NCBI GenBank assembly: GCA_911728435.2
Contig: OU452209.1
Span: 10,336,869 to 10,400,868 of the forward strand
Direction: 5' to 3'
Origin: Apoderus coryli
Taxonomy: Eukaryota; Arthropoda; Insecta; Coleoptera; Attelabidae
DNA: 64,000 bases
Part shown: in pieces, positions 1 to 11,256 of the stretch
Position numbering within the stretch: position 1 is the stretch's first letter
Layout: every line of letters begins with the position of its first letter
Program-made: the position numbers and the translations under genes
The notes under the pieces: model-generated
Told to the model about the DNA's origin: nothing
The model's input: the letters and a program-made list of their open reading frames with translations, nothing else
Databases searched by the model: none

Positions 1-63
1 GGATTTCATGATTCCAAACACCCAGGTTAATAATTCATGATTTCACTTAAGACTGATATATAT

Positions 64-530
64 TCAACTTTTTTAAAAACACAATACTTAAAACTGTTGG
101 ATTCCTACTAACAAAAATATCAATCAACCAATAAACAATTTATCGTGTTTATTGCTATACGGTGTCCCTTACATATATCTCCTAAACAATTTATTTGAAA
201 TATTAAATTTAGAATATTTCACCTCAATTATTTGTCCAATACCGATTGGACCCCAAACGATATACAATTATGGACCCTTAGATGCCCTAGCATTGGTCTC
301 TCACACATGCAACGCTTTATATTCGCTTTGACTGATATGACTGTGATACGTAACGCTTCAGTATTATCAGTCTGTGACAACAGGCCTCATGTGATTTGCG
401 CTTTGGTCTGTCTAGCGTGTGCGTGATGTTCGATGTTATAGGTGAGTGTGCTAAGGGTCTATGATTGTATATTACTGGAAACTAACTAAAACAAAACTTG
501 GCGTACCTTCCAACATATATAAAAATTACT
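64..530 (+). repeat. Repeat A, copy 1 (unclassified interspersed repeat)
   Basis: This is the first of eight related copies of a repeat of about 465 bp in this window. The others lie near 17.2, 18.7, 20.1, 23.9/26.7, 31.0-31.5 (minus), 38.7 and 58.8 kb (minus). Conserved landmarks are a start rich in TTCAACTTTTTTAAAA, a central palindrome of the form GTCCAATNGCNATTGGAC, a block containing CGTAACATTCAGTATTATC, and an end reading ATTGTATATTACTGGAAAC. No conserved protein or TIR is visible. The short open frame here is not conserved between copies, so I do not call a gene. It could be a MITE, a SINE or an untranslated piece of a larger element. Confidence 0.7.
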
Positions 531-565
531 ATTTTTAAATAACTTCTTAAAAAAATATACAAATA

Positions 566-1741
566 CGAGGGTTGCCTTTTATTTTTCGGGATTTGGCAAC
601 CCTGGTGTTGCAATCTGGCAACTGACAGCACTATCGTAAAGTTGGACATTTTTGAGGTTATACGTACTCAAAACGTTTTGACATACGAGCGCTATTTGTG
701 TTGTCTGCAGTAACTTAAAAGACTCATCTCGGCCCAAAGATGGAATTAAATCGTGAACATTTTCGATTGCGATTATTTTTTGCAACTTTCGACTTGGATT
801 AACTCAGCAACAGTGCATGGATGAACTTAATTCAATTTTTGGCGATGAAGCTCCATCAAGGACCAGTGTTTCTCGATGGTATGGTGAATTCAATCGTGGT
901 CGTAGTTCACTCCAAAACGAATTTCGTGAAGGTCGTCCAAAATCAGTTGTTGTTCCGAAAACCATTGATGCTGTGCGCGAACTGATATTGCAAGATCGTC
1001 ATGTGACCTATCAAGAGATTGAGACAACCTTAGGCATTAGTGGGACCAGCATACATTCAATATTGCATAAACATTTGACTGTCAAAAAAATTTGTTCGCG
1101 TTGGCTCGTGTCGATTAGTCGAAATAAATGCTCAAAAAATACAATCGCGGTGCTTCGAAACACGTCTATGACATCGTGACAGGTGATGAATCGTGGATTT
1201 ACGCGTATGAGCCCGAAAGTAAACAGCAGTCGACTGTATGGATGTTTCAAGATGAGCCAAATGCTACTAGAACAACGCAAAATAGTCAATTCTGAGTGGT
1301 ACACAACCATTTGTTTGCCAGTTGTCTTTCTAGAAATCAGGAAAACCAACCGCCAAAGACGGATCACTCTTCACCACGACAATGCGAGCTCTCATACATC
1401 GGCTCAAACAAATGCATTTTTGAGCACCCAAAACATCGATTTGATGAGTCTTCCGCCGTATAGTCCTGACTTGGCACCGAATGACTTCTTTTTATTCCCG
1501 TACGTAAAAAACAAACTGGGAGGTCAACGTTTTTCGACACCTGAAGAAGCGGTTGCTGCATTCAGAATGCATTATTTGGAGATACCTCAATCAGAGTGGC
1601 AAAAGTGCTTCGACAATTCGTTCAAACGCATGCAAAAGTGTATAGATCTTCATGGGGAATATTTTGAGAAACAATAAAGTGATTTTCGATGATTAATTTT
1701 GTTTTTGTTCTCTAATCCCGAAATATAAAAGGCAACCCTCG
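566..1741 (+). mobile_element. Mariner element, DD34D type, full length but dead
   Basis: The ends are about 28-bp terminal inverted repeats starting CGAGGGTTGCCTTTTAT, with one internal mismatch between the two ends. They are flanked by the TA dinucleotide (564-565 and 1742-1743) that mariner elements duplicate on insertion. The length of 1,176 bp is somewhat shorter than a typical intact mariner of about 1.3 kb. The transposase inside is broken by frameshifts, so this copy could move only if another copy supplied transposase, if at all. Confidence 0.93.
817..1677 (+). pseudogene. Mariner transposase, frameshifted (DD34D)
   Basis: The N-terminal half (817-1179) holds the helix-turn-helix DNA-binding region, with SRTSVSRWYGEF and a REGRPKS linker. 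The catalytic core is split over two frames. TGDESW, with the first catalytic Asp, lies in frame 3 around 1182-1199, while HHDNASSH and YSPDLAPND (second and third Asp) lie in frame 1 (1183-1677). Between the second and third Asp there are 34 residues, the DD34D spacing of true mariners. The C-terminus ends HGEYFEKQ, a usual mariner ending. At least two frameshifts (frame 1 to 3 and back to 1) inactivate it. Expected intact length is about 345 aa. Confidence 0.9.
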
Positions 1742-1779
1742 TATGATAACGTATATTGAATTTGCATTGCTGGCTCTTA

Positions 1780-2590
1780 TGGAATTCCCCAGGGAACAGT
1801 TATAGATCTCATACTATTTAAAATTTACGTAAATGACTTGCTGAGCCTTGAACTTTCAGGAAGCCTATTGTCATTCGCAGATGACACCGTATTCTTCGTA
1901 GAAGACACAACATGGCAAAATGTGGAACATAAGATAACAACGGGGCTTCAAGTTATTATTATCAACTTCCAGAAAACGGTTTATACCCCTTTTACAACTA
2001 ATGTAACAACGTTACCAATACCAAAAAAGATCACCATTAATCTGGTACCTACAAAGAGAAACAAGTTATAATATAAGCAAAACGGATCATGTTAAGTACC
2101 TAGGCATTATATTCGATCGGCATTTAAAATGTTCAAAGTGTGGTTAAAAAGATTCGCTCGTTTTTATAAATTTTAAAAAATTCAATAAGCATATCAACAA
2201 AAGAAAATATGTGTCTCTATTACAGTTTAATACAATCCCTGTTACCCTATGGAATTGTTGGTTGGCGTGGAGCATACAGAAACAATCCCTTGGATAATCA
2301 TACCAAAAATAACATTAAAAATCAGTTTTAAATTAGATATAATCGTTTCCCGACAGAAAATTGATTAAGAGTGGCTGATGTGTCCAACTATACGACAGTT
2401 GTTTTATAAGAGTGTTGTTCTCCATCTTCGTAACACAAAGAAATTTTTAGGGAAGCTAGACGATGGCTATCTAACTCTCGATAAAAAAGTAGAACATACG
2501 AGCACTTGTATTTAAAAAAATCCCGATGGCAGCCAGTCGGAAAAGTAGATTTTTGATTTATGTATTTTTTATTTATACTTAGTCTACCAC
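1780..2590 (+). pseudogene. Non-LTR retrotransposon reverse transcriptase fragment
   Basis: Conceptual translation gives a GIPQGTVI motif followed by IYVNDLLS and FADDTVFF, the palm of a non-LTR reverse transcriptase with the two catalytic Asp residues in FADD. Further down, a YLGIIFDRHLKC-like segment (about 2095-2130) and degraded C-terminal sequence up to about 2590 continue the same element in shifted frames. The best open stretch is 1838-2071. The same family appears again at 16.80-17.16 kb on the minus strand, and its GIIFDRH segment recurs near 23.57 kb. Clade (Jockey or CR1 group) is uncertain. Confidence 0.75.
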
Positions 2591-3084
2591 TGACACATTA
2601 ATAAACAAATAATGGAATATTCTGACAGTCGCCAAATATAACAAAGTGTCATATTGACAGTTATTTTAACTGAAATACCCATTATACTATAATACATACG
2701 TAAGTACGGTCTTATTGTTATTTCACAGGTGTTTATTTGTCAAAATAATTATAGGTATAGCGGGTGATGATATTTTTTTTATTTTTTGTTAAATTATATT
2801 GACTTACATTTACTTAAATATGCCAGCGATGAAAAAACTCTCCAAATAAACATTGTAGAGATTTAAGTGTTCTATCATTTGATATGTAACATCGGTATTT
2901 TCTATTAACAATGACAGGCCGCCATTCTGAAATTAGCTATCCGATTTCAATCGCCAACTAACTCACGCGATTCCATGACCTAGCCGATTTTTTAACCAAA
3001 TTTTGTTTCGATTGGTCAAAAAATGCGGCCTAGAACTTGGCGCAAAGTTTCTATATCCCATATATATATATATATATATAGATA
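2591..3084. other. AT-rich DNA without recognisable feature, ending in a (TA)n run
   Basis: I see no coding or repeat structure here except a (TA)n tract at about 3060-3080, directly next to a fragment shared with the 35.6-kb region. Confidence 0.5.
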
Positions 3085-3205
3085 TATAAACTTTTGAACT
3101 GAGGTCATTTTTAGGATCCAGGGGTCATAAAATGAAGTACTGCATAAAAATTTTTCAAAATTTCGGTTGTGTCGATCTCCTGAATAGTTAGATTTTTTTT
3201 AAAAA
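3085..3205 (-). repeat. Fragment shared (inverted) with 35,590-35,715
   Basis: Features such as TTTTGAACTGAGGTCATTTT, GGATCCAGGGGTCAT and CAAAATTTCGGTTGTG occur here and, reverse-complemented, just downstream of the transposase fragment at 35.15-35.56 kb. It is therefore probably a piece of the same DUF4817-type transposon. It lies immediately beside an AT microsatellite in both places. Confidence 0.65.
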
Positions 3206-3265
3206 TCTACTAAAAAAAAATCGGGCAGAGATCCTTTACTTTTATTAGCTCTACATACACGGCGG

Positions 3266-4796
3266 CAGTGGCGGCTTGTCCTATGAAGCAAGTGAAGCAC
3301 CGCTTCACCTAAATAATCAGTAAAATTAATAATATTTAAGTACTTAATTCTATTTTATTGTGTAATTATTTTTCTCCATATAACATTTAAACTATAAATT
3401 AATGTATACTTAATTTTCAACCTGCTTTACCATAAAACTGTAATTTTGAATTTCGTCTTCACCTGAAGCAGGCTTTATCATATACACCGATTTAACATAC
3501 TCAATTTATATACCTATAGGTATTTCCCTCTTTTTTATTCGTGTAATAATAGTAAAACATTATTTATTTTGGTCTCTCTCTTCCCTGTATGCGGCAGTTG
3601 GCACCCTTGCCAGTGCTTGTGTCCTGTGACACACCAATAGCCTATTTATTTATCATACACGTTCTTATGCAGATGAAGCGTGCCTCAAAGCATTTTCATC
3701 TATTATTCAGAAACAATGGGCAACACTGTCATCTGGCATATACCCACTATATAACCACCTATCTCTCTTCGTATAAACATAGTTACCAGCGTTTAATTGT
3801 ACTAAGCATAGCATACGAATCTTGCCATTAAAAAACCACTATAAGAACCACGCTTCATATAGATGCAGCAGAGATTTAATGTAAAATAAGGTTATATGAC
3901 AACGCTTGACGAGTGTTTTGTCGATTATTATTTTGATTATATCTATCTCTATCACACACTCGCAAATTTCTAGTGCTATGCTAATATTATTTTTATTTAC
4001 TTTTCGGGAAGCTTAAAGTTTTGATATTTTGAATACAAATTAGTCTTTCTATTTAGTTACGTACATATTTAATTGAAGTTTTAAAATCTAAAAAAGTAGT
4101 GAACAAATTTAAAAAAATATATATACGGTTATTAATTAGTAGGTACCTACCTACTTTTATCAAAAATAAATGGGTATGTACCGTAAAATATTGTTTTTTT
4201 AATAATATAATATATTAAAATATCTCATACTTTAATATGGAAGAAGCAAGTGGAAGTAGTACACATCAGCAGCGTAAATTATATTTACTCTGACATCAGG
4301 TAAGCGCAGTTATTATGAAAAATGATAGCTTAGTTTTTGATTTTAACTAAAGTTAAGTTTTTTAATCAACACTCCTTTTAATAATACAAAAATCTTGTTA
4401 AAAATATACAGACACACCTGTTCCAGATTTAAATAAATGTTTGACAAATATAAATAAAGACAAATGCATAAAAGCAGAGCTTTTAATAATACCTGGTATG
4501 ACACGTGTTATGATTTGCTAACAGGTAGCATAAAAGTAATTTGATTGACAGTTTCATAATATGTGTTTTATTTAGTATTATTATGAAGTAGGTAAATATA
4601 TTCTAGATATTAATTACACTTTAATTAAGGTTTTTAAGAAAACAATACTTAGGTGAGGTACCTACTTATAAACATAACCTATATTTTATGCAGTTGAGGA
4701 AGTAGGGATATCCCTATTAATTTTAGCTACCTATTAAGTATATGACTTTATTTTATGTTATGCTTCACCACATTAAACTGCCACAAACCGCCACTG
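3266..4796. mobile_element. Non-autonomous hAT element
   Basis: The element starts CAGTGGCGGCTTGT and ends ACAAACCGCCACTG. These imperfect terminal inverted repeats carry the CAGTGGCGG signature common in the hAT superfamily, and GTGAAGC/GCTTCAC pairs a little further in. The immediate flanks are identical 8-bp sequences, CACGGCGG at 3258-3265 and 4797-4804, which is the duplication length hAT transposases make. At 1,531 bp it has no long open frame and no recognisable hAT transposase, so it is a non-autonomous copy. The perfect target duplication points to a fairly recent insertion. Confidence 0.9.
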
Positions 4797-5055
4797 CACG
4801 GCGGGATTATCTCACGGTTCAGATACTTAAAGATTTGATTCGACAGATCTGGAGGGGAGGAACTAAATCTTTCCTTGTCCACTAATTAACATACCAAGCA
4901 CGCGTGCCAGGTCCGCATGCATGATTGGAGGTATCAATTCCGTCTATATGTGGAGTAAATTTATACATTTCAGACAGATTTGATCTGGCTCCTGGTATTT
5001 TAGGTGAGTTAAAAGATCTGACCGCGGCAGGCGGATTTTAGTAAAAATTAAGTGG

Positions 5056-5400
5056 TTAAAAATGTTTTTGCAACGCAAGAAAGGAAGAGCAATTGCTTGT
5101 GCAGGAATTATAGTGGTTTCAAAATATATTAATATACGCAAGAAAATAGTGAGGACAAAGTGAATCGGCGAAACGAATTTAGTCATATGTCACTTTTGAG
5201 AGAGTTGCGAGCAACAGATCCAAATGATTTTCACAATTATTTACGAATGGACGAAAATACCTTTAACCTTCTATTAAACCTGGTTGGAGAATATTTGCAG
5301 AAACAGAATACAATAATGCGACAAGCTATTCGTCCCTAAGAACGACTAATTGCCACTCTTCGGTTTCTGGCTTCAAATTTTCTACATGCATTGCAGCACA
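5056..5400 (+). pseudogene. PIF/Harbinger transposase, N-terminal remnant
   Basis: From 5187 an open stretch to the TAA at 5337-5339 reads as the conserved N-terminus of a Harbinger (HARBI1-like) transposase, with SLLRELRATDPNDF, YLRMDENTF and an IMRQAIRP segment. After the stop it continues in the same frame with ERLIATLRFLAS. Sequence upstream (from about 5056, QRKKGRA and a VNRRNEFSH segment) is the preceding part in shifted frames. The catalytic DDE region is absent, lost by deletion before about 5,450. The element has a second, oppositely directed gene remnant at 5701-5946, the usual two-gene arrangement of Harbinger elements. Confidence 0.75.
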
Positions 5401-5700
5401 AACATTAGGGCAGCTTATAACCAAGTAATATATAATATTATGAAAGAAAAATATATGAAGGTAGAAAATACACTTTTATTTAGAAAAATTGCGAAAAGAA
5501 TACGAATTATATTTTTTTAAGTAAATCAGAAAGGCACATTTTGTCAACAATAAAACTGTTATTCAGAGATCAAACAATCTTGTAGCATTGGTGTAAAAGG
5601 CACTTAATTCTGTAGAACTGCTTCCAGTAGAAGATGCAGATCTTGAGCGATCAGGATGAACGGTAGCAGACATCTCCGTGACAAATGTTATTCTTGTTAA

Positions 5701-5946
5701 CTAATTGAACAAGTTTTTTGTAATTATTTGATTGATTAATGACTCCGATAAGTATGCTTGTTCTGGTGACATGTTTTTTAGTTTCGAAGCGATATTTATC
5801 GCAATCGCCATGTATTCATCAACCTCATATTTTTGTGATAAAGCGATGGCACAGACATTCATGAATTTCCTTAATTCTGTTGCATTCTCGTTTAGTTTTC
5901 TGTTTTGTGATCGCTTAAGCCCTGTGATAGAGATGGGCACAACCAC
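5701..5946 (-). pseudogene. Harbinger accessory (MADF/Myb-type) protein, C-terminal remnant
   Basis: The 81-aa frame contains DEYMAIAINIASKLKNMSPE followed by ESLINQIITKNLF, a BESS-like C-terminal motif found in the DNA-binding accessory proteins of insect Harbinger elements. The N-terminal MADF/SANT domain is missing. It lies on the opposite strand to the transposase remnant at 5056-5400, so the two probably come from one internally deleted element. The element's ends were not identified. Confidence 0.6.
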
Positions 5947-5989
5947 TAAATTTTCATATATCAGTAGGGGTCAAGTGATAGATCATTTT

Positions 5990-6850
5990 AAAGCATTTGG
6001 GGACCGATAACCTAAAATAATCTGCATTATTTTGACTTTCATTATTGGCGTAGATATAGGGGGCATTTGGGTAAATTTTACACATAAATTAATTAAAGAC
6101 ACCTTTGACAAGATTCATTATTTTAAATTATTACTTTTTTAAAAAGAGCAAATTATAAGCTACAAAAAAGTTAATTACGTCGATGTTGTGATTTCTTCCA
6201 TTTTTATGGAAACCGATAAATTGCAAGTTAATGGCAGATTTAAATCAAAATAACGTTTACCAGAAAACCAAATGAAAAATCAAAGTTGCCGTGGAAAACG
6301 ATTTAATAATAACAAATTACTAAACAACAAATTTTAAGGCCTATCAGTACAATTAAAAATTTAACAATAAAAAAACTAAACTCGAAATTAAAATAAGAAA
6401 ATTAATAACAACTGTTCAAACTGCTTTCCATTGACAGTAATGCACATTTTACATCTTTCAACTAATGAATTTGTAGCTCTAATAAGGATATTATGATTGT
6501 TTCTTATTTTCCTAGCAGCTTCATGAACTATCTCCAGTAGTTGGTTTGCATTTAAAATTGGCACACTGTAAACCAATTGTTTCATGTACCCCCATAAAGT
6601 CGAGCGGATTCAGATCCGGTGATCTTGGAGGTCACTCAATGGAACCTCCCAAACCAATCAAATTGTTTCCAAACAGTTGATTTAAAACTTTAGTTACTTC
6701 CCAACAATAAAAAATTGTGACCACCCTGTACAATATTTACAATTAGATTATACACCGACCTAATGTGTGTCCTATTCACTTGACATTTTAAAATTTTTAA
6801 CAGCTTAGGTAAACAAATGAACGAACAGAATGTTTTTCAAAATAACCCTA
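5990..6850 (-). mobile_element. DD41D mariner-like element, 3' part
   Basis: The terminal repeat (5990-6290) and transposase C-terminus match the ends of the elements in the giant palindrome (47,649-49,732 and its mirror). The minus strand reads VYSVPILNANQLLEIV and HNILIRATNSLVERC, then upstream a degraded copy of the WPPRSPDL-type region near 6600-6660. It shares an unusual internal junction (GTCCTATTCACTTGACAT, then TGTTTTTCAAAATAA at about 6850) with the palindrome copies, so the rearranged form has itself moved or been duplicated. It stops abruptly at about 6850. Confidence 0.8.
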
Positions 6851-6999
6851 TTTTTTGCAAAAAAACGCAAAAATTGGACAAACGGCTAGATTTAGGTACA
6901 CCCACGCAAACAAAAGTTGCAATTTCAATTTTGTTAGGATATGAGACACCAAGGCGAATGTACTGCCCGACCCGGTATGTACACAGAAAAAAAAACCTT

Positions 7000-7548
7000 G
7001 GTTCAGATAGATAAAAAACGTAAGCACCACAGGGACAGCCAAAACCTTGTCTACCCCTTCTAGAAAAATTTACTGGATAGACATTATGTCATTTAGATAA
7101 TATTCTTGAATAGTTTACATATGCTTCTTGTCTAAAAGAGACAAACACTTTTTGTCATTTAAATAAAAATATATTGTATGCCAGCAAAGTTTATTAGTAA
7201 TTTTAGTAATGTAGAAAAATTTACTGGATAGACATTATGTCATTTAGATAATATTCTTGAATAGTTTACATATGCTGCTTGTCTGGGAGAGACAAACACT
7301 ATTTGTCATTTAAATAAAAGTATATTGTATGCTAGCAAAGTTTACTAGTTATTTTAGTGATGATACTCGTTTAATGTCTATCCAGTAAATTTTTCTACAT
7401 TACTAAAATAACTAATAAACTTTGCTAACATACAATATATTTTTATTTAAATGACAAATAGTGTTTGTCTCTCTTCTAGTAATTTTTTCTAGAAGGGGTA
7501 GACAAGATTTGGGGGTCCCTGTGGTGCTTACGTTTTTTTATCTGAACC
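7000..7548. mobile_element. Foldback MITE with internal direct repeats
   Basis: The left end GGTTCAGATAGATAAAAAACG matches, in reverse complement, the right end finishing TATCTGAACC, and homology extends about 70 bp inward (ACGTAAGCACCACAGGGAC, CTACCCCTTCTAGAAAAA). Inside, a block of about 150 bp starting TAGAAAAATTTACTGGATAG is present twice in direct orientation (about 7060 and 7211) and once inverted (to about 7480). There is no open frame. Target duplication is unclear, so family is not assigned. Confidence 0.75.
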
Positions 7549-7849
7549 ACCATCAGGTTTTTAGTGCGAATCTTATTTATTTATTTTTTTAAAATAAACT
7601 TAAGCCAACTGAAAATCTTGTATTAGGTATAAGTAATATAAGCTAGGTATATATAGTCAAACTTCAATCTACACATGTTAAAGTGGGTAGGTATAATGCG
7701 GCTGAATCCTTTGCCGGAATTCCTGAGAATATTGCTCAGCACATAAACAACTAGGGTTGGTTGATCTTGGAAACGGTCGGAGTGACAATGTCGGTTAACT
7801 TAGAGAAAAGTTGTACAATTTAAACACCTTTTAAATGGTGTTTTCAAAA

Positions 7850-8700
7850 GTAAAGTAAATTTAGCAGTTTTCGAGAATTTCTTAAAAATCAATTTTTTGC
7901 GATATTAGTTTTTATTGATTTCAGACATTATTTTTACAGATATATAAAAAAAATGAAAAGCACTTTCTCATTGTTGCTTTTTGAGGAGATTCGACGTTTC
8001 GTTTTCGAAAAACCATCAACTTCGATTTTTTAAATACGGCCCTTGATTTTCTAGTGTTAAATTTAAAGCCATTTTCAATTCAAAAATAGGTGGTTTAAAC
8101 AACTTTTCAGTATTTTTAGTTGTTATTTAAACTTATTCAAGAAAAATCGCCATAGTTTGGGACTTAACTGACTGAATGCAGAGTATATACTTACCTAATT
8201 AGTAATTTTGGCAATAAAATTCTTTCGACGTTAATCAAAATTATTTATTATTATTTGCCAATTTATTTCTCTCAGCACATTTTATTCTGTACGCAGTTTT
8301 TTAAATTTAGTTAAAATTTTTGTGCTTTTTGAAATTATTAAAGAAACGCCTTTCTTTCTTTTACGCAAAATAAGTGCCAAACTATGGCGGTTTTTCTTGA
8401 AGTTTAAATAACAGCTAAAAATACTGAAAACTTGTTGAAACCATTCCGTTACATCTATTTTTGTTTTGAAAATGGCTTTAAATTTAACAATAAAAAATCG
8501 AGGGCCGTATTTAAAAAATCGAAGTTGATGGTTTTTCAAAAACGAAACGTCGTAATGAAAATTTGTAAACGCTATATTATTATCATAAAAAAGTAACAAT
8601 GAGAGCTTTTAAGTTTTTTATATCAGTAAAAATAATGTCAGAAATCAATAAAAACTAAAATCGCAAAAAAATTGCATTTTCTTAAAAAAATACGGCCTTG
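7850..8700. repeat. Long imperfect inverted repeat
   Basis: Arms of about 320 bp (7850-8165 and 8375-8695) are imperfect reverse complements. Shared blocks include AAACCATCAACTTCGATTTT, AAAAATCGCCATAGTTTGG and GATTTCAGACATTATTTTTA and their complements. The loop is about 200 bp. The open frame on the minus strand here follows the repeat and has no recognisable product. It is probably a foldback or MITE-type element without detectable terminal signature. Confidence 0.65.
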
Positions 8701-9380
8701 TAAAATATAGTTTATACCTAATTCATTTTCTACTATAAATATTATACATTTCAAGATCTACTAACTAGGTACTAGGTAGTTATCTAATTTGGGGACAAAT
8801 AAACCTAAAATGTAAGTATTGGCTATTTAAAAAAAAATCGAGTTTTTCCGAAAAACAATGACGCTGAAACAAAAAAAAATTATCAAAGAAACTTTAGATT
8901 CCTTATGAGGAAACTAAGTAAAATAACAGATTCTACCGGTACGTACGAGGCATGATAAGACAATTCCAATCCACAACTCCTAATTCACAGACATTGGTAA
9001 AATGGTAAACAAATCAATACATACCTACCTTTACAAAAGAAAGAAAAAAGTCATACCTAGCTAAAATATTTATGTAACTTCTTTTGAAAAACTGCATTAA
9101 TTTGGTAAAAATTAATCCGTCCCTGGCAAATTAAATATATTATCGTGAACCCATCTAAACTATTGTTTAGTTGCTGTAAATGGAGGAATACCATATTAAG
9201 ATTGATTAAATTAGAAAAAGTATTTTAAATTAGGATTAAGTACCTACTAAATAATACGTATCTAGATAGGTATCTATTGCCAAAGATTATATCTGATATT
9301 GCAATGAAATAAGATTGTTTGCATTGGTCGTAAAATTATAAAAATAAATAATTAAATAATAATTATTATAATTTACTTAC
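8701..9380. other. AT-rich DNA, nothing recognised
   Basis: No open frame, repeat or RNA signal that I can support; scattered TAGGTACCTA-like words. On the minus strand this would be intron downstream of the candidate exon at 9381-9444, if that exon is real. Confidence 0.4.
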
Positions 9381-9444
9381 CGATAAAAGTATCAACGAGT
9401 TCCCCCAGATTCCAGCTAATTAATATTTCTTTTGTTTCCTCCAT
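9381..9444 (-). CDS. Possible first coding exon of a SAM-domain protein
   Basis: On the minus strand an ATG at 9444 opens MEETKEILISWNLGELV and then DTFI, and the frame runs straight into a canonical splice donor GTAAGT (complement of ACTTAC at 9375-9380) after 64 nt. The sequence resembles the start of a SAM domain as found at the N-terminus of many uncharacterised insect proteins, where a tryptophan-containing SWNL helix leads the domain. No following exon is visible downstream. It may be a host gene exon or the start of a TE-related gene. The flank upstream of the ATG (9450-9900) is less AT-rich than its surroundings and could hold a promoter. Confidence 0.35.
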
Positions 9445-10550
9445 AGATATTAATAATATATATTTAACAAAACTCAACACGCCAAACTAATCACTAATCA
9501 CTACACTTAATTATGTTGGATGCACATTGGTTAATATCTGTTACTGTATCTGTATAGTCCGTCCTCACCACTTGTAGAAATTGGGATCTCAATATCTAGG
9601 TATACACTTACTATCAATAAATCAAAATTTAATATATTAAATTAAAATATCTTCAGATTAGAACACCAAATAACTAGATCCTAGTTAGAGCGACGCCAAG
9701 ACTCTAATCAAAAAATACCAAAATGAAACCCCCTCCCTCTACACCAAGTGAGACGCGCTATGTACAACGTGGTACACATAGAAGATGTTATTGTCGGCAC
9801 CGGCTTCTACAAAGGGTTTTAGGTACGTGGACTAGCAGCGGGGACAAACACATTAGGTAGTACGGGGAATAACCGTTGGCTGGAATAGAATGACGACTTA
9901 TGTAGACTACTATAGGTTCCTATCTCTACCAGATAAAATAATTCGATATTTTGGAGGATAGAAATTACGTAAATGAAAAGTATTAGGTAAAATAACAATT
10001 ACACAGATTTAATTAAATCAGTGCCTATTTTAGCTATGTACTTACTTAGTTGTTAAAATCTTATTTATACTTAAATATTATAATGCACATACCTAGGTCC
10101 ATTAATATACTAAAGCAGATAAATAAAATTTATAGGTAGGTAGGTATATGTTCCTATTAGAACTAATTTAGTTTTGGGTTTCATAAAACGATTTTTGAGA
10201 ATAGTTAGGTACGTATAGGTACCTACCTAATTACCTCATTAAGTATTTTCTTAATAATAATAGCTACACCTAAGTAGGTACGTATGGAAATCTGTAGGTG
10301 TACAATACCTATTTCAAACAGAATACCGAACTCATTTAGCGCAAATAAAATTTTATATAGGTTCACAATTTGAAATCTTATTTAACTAATGCACATACAA
10401 GTCTCGTTTAGATGAGAAGATATCAGCTTAGCAGGAAAAATTGTCGTTTTTAGATAATGTAGTTACTCATACTTGATAACTACATTTACTACTTTAACAA
10501 AAATTTTGCGAAAACTAGCAAATAATATTTTTTATTTGGATAAACCAAGT
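9445..10550. other. Non-coding flank with TAGGTA-type simple repeats
   Basis: From 9700 to 9900 the DNA is less AT-rich, without an open frame. From about 9950 to 10,300 many TAGGTAGGTAGG and GGTACCTACC words occur, a low-complexity type common in some insect genomes. No gene is seen. Confidence 0.45.
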
Positions 10551-10574
10551 TTTTTTTTTCTGTGTATATTAGTA

Positions 10575-10625
10575 GAGGCTTTGCTTCATGAGCGGAGGTT
10601 ACGGGTTCGAATCCCAGCTCTATCG
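10575..10625 (+). repeat. tRNA 3'-half-like sequence (SINE or tRNA relic)
   Basis: GGTTACGGGTTCGAATCCCA includes an RNA polymerase III B-box consensus (GGTTCGAATCC), and a preceding GCTTCATGAGCGG resembles an anticodon arm. No complete cloverleaf with a paired acceptor stem can be folded, so this is not called a functional tRNA. A similar string occurs inverted at 40.80-40.87 kb. Confidence 0.35.
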
Positions 10626-10953
10626 ACCGATTTTTTTATTTATCTGTATATTTATCACTCTGTGGTTAGTATAAAAGAATTGCTGCTATTTTGTTTAATT
10701 TTGAAAATGTGATGTAATTTGGGAATATCTACCAATATCCTATAAAAATAATGATAGTAGAGCATGTCAGCAATTTTTCAGGTACTTTTCATCGAAAAAC
10801 TAACTGGTAAATAATGAGTGTGGTATCAAGTTGTAGCTTGCGTTGCGTGGATTTTTATGGTAATGTTTGTTCCGGTTATATTTTCGTGTGTGTTGTGTAA
10901 AAATCAAAAACGTTTTTATTCAATCTTTTAATTCTATTTATAAATAGTGGTCA

Positions 10954-11256
10954 GTGAACATAAACGAAACTGAGGGTATTGATGATAGTAGTATCTTGGA
11001 ACAGACAGTGTCTGAGCTGACCCAAGACTCCGTAGATAAGGATAAATACATTGGAAAACTGAAGAAGGATATCCAGGAATACATGAACATGGCTCTGCAG
11101 ACTGAGAGTGAGTACACGGAACTACTGAACAGGCAAACCGCGGAGCTTTCTGAGGCCAGGTTGATGGTTCAACAGTTGGAACGGGAGATTGATGAGTTTC
11201 GAACAAAACCAGTCTTAAAGTGTGTTTCTACGCAGACAAATTGGATTTATTTTTAA
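10954..11256 (+). pseudogene. Non-LTR ORF1 (gag-like), coiled-coil part
   Basis: The 100-aa frame is charged and heptad-like from about residue 20 to 88 (LEQTVSELTQD, KLKKDIQEY, LLNRQTAELSEA, QQLEREIDEF), a coiled coil like that of ORF1 proteins that form RNA-binding oligomers. It ends with KCVSTQTN, a short motif seen after such coiled coils. An upstream start is not obvious: the frame opens shortly after GTGGTCAGTGAACATAAAC, with no convincing Kozak ATG. Sequence from 11,290 to 11,700 continues the ORF1 tail in several frames with stops. Its position directly before the endonuclease supports the assignment. Confidence 0.55.

Noticed and set aside
232..426. Open frame inside repeat A, with similar frames in other copies (18,788; 20,256; 24,089; 58,890 minus)
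   Set aside because: The frame is carried by repeated DNA, changes length between copies, is interrupted in copies 1 and 2, and has no domain.
7060..7480. CRISPR-like or satellite array
   Set aside because: Only two direct and one inverted copy, about 150 bp each, no spacers, and all inside one foldback element in a eukaryotic context.
10575..10625. Functional tRNA gene
   Set aside because: A B box is present but no acceptor or D arm pairs; the same holds at 32.5 and 40.8 kb.
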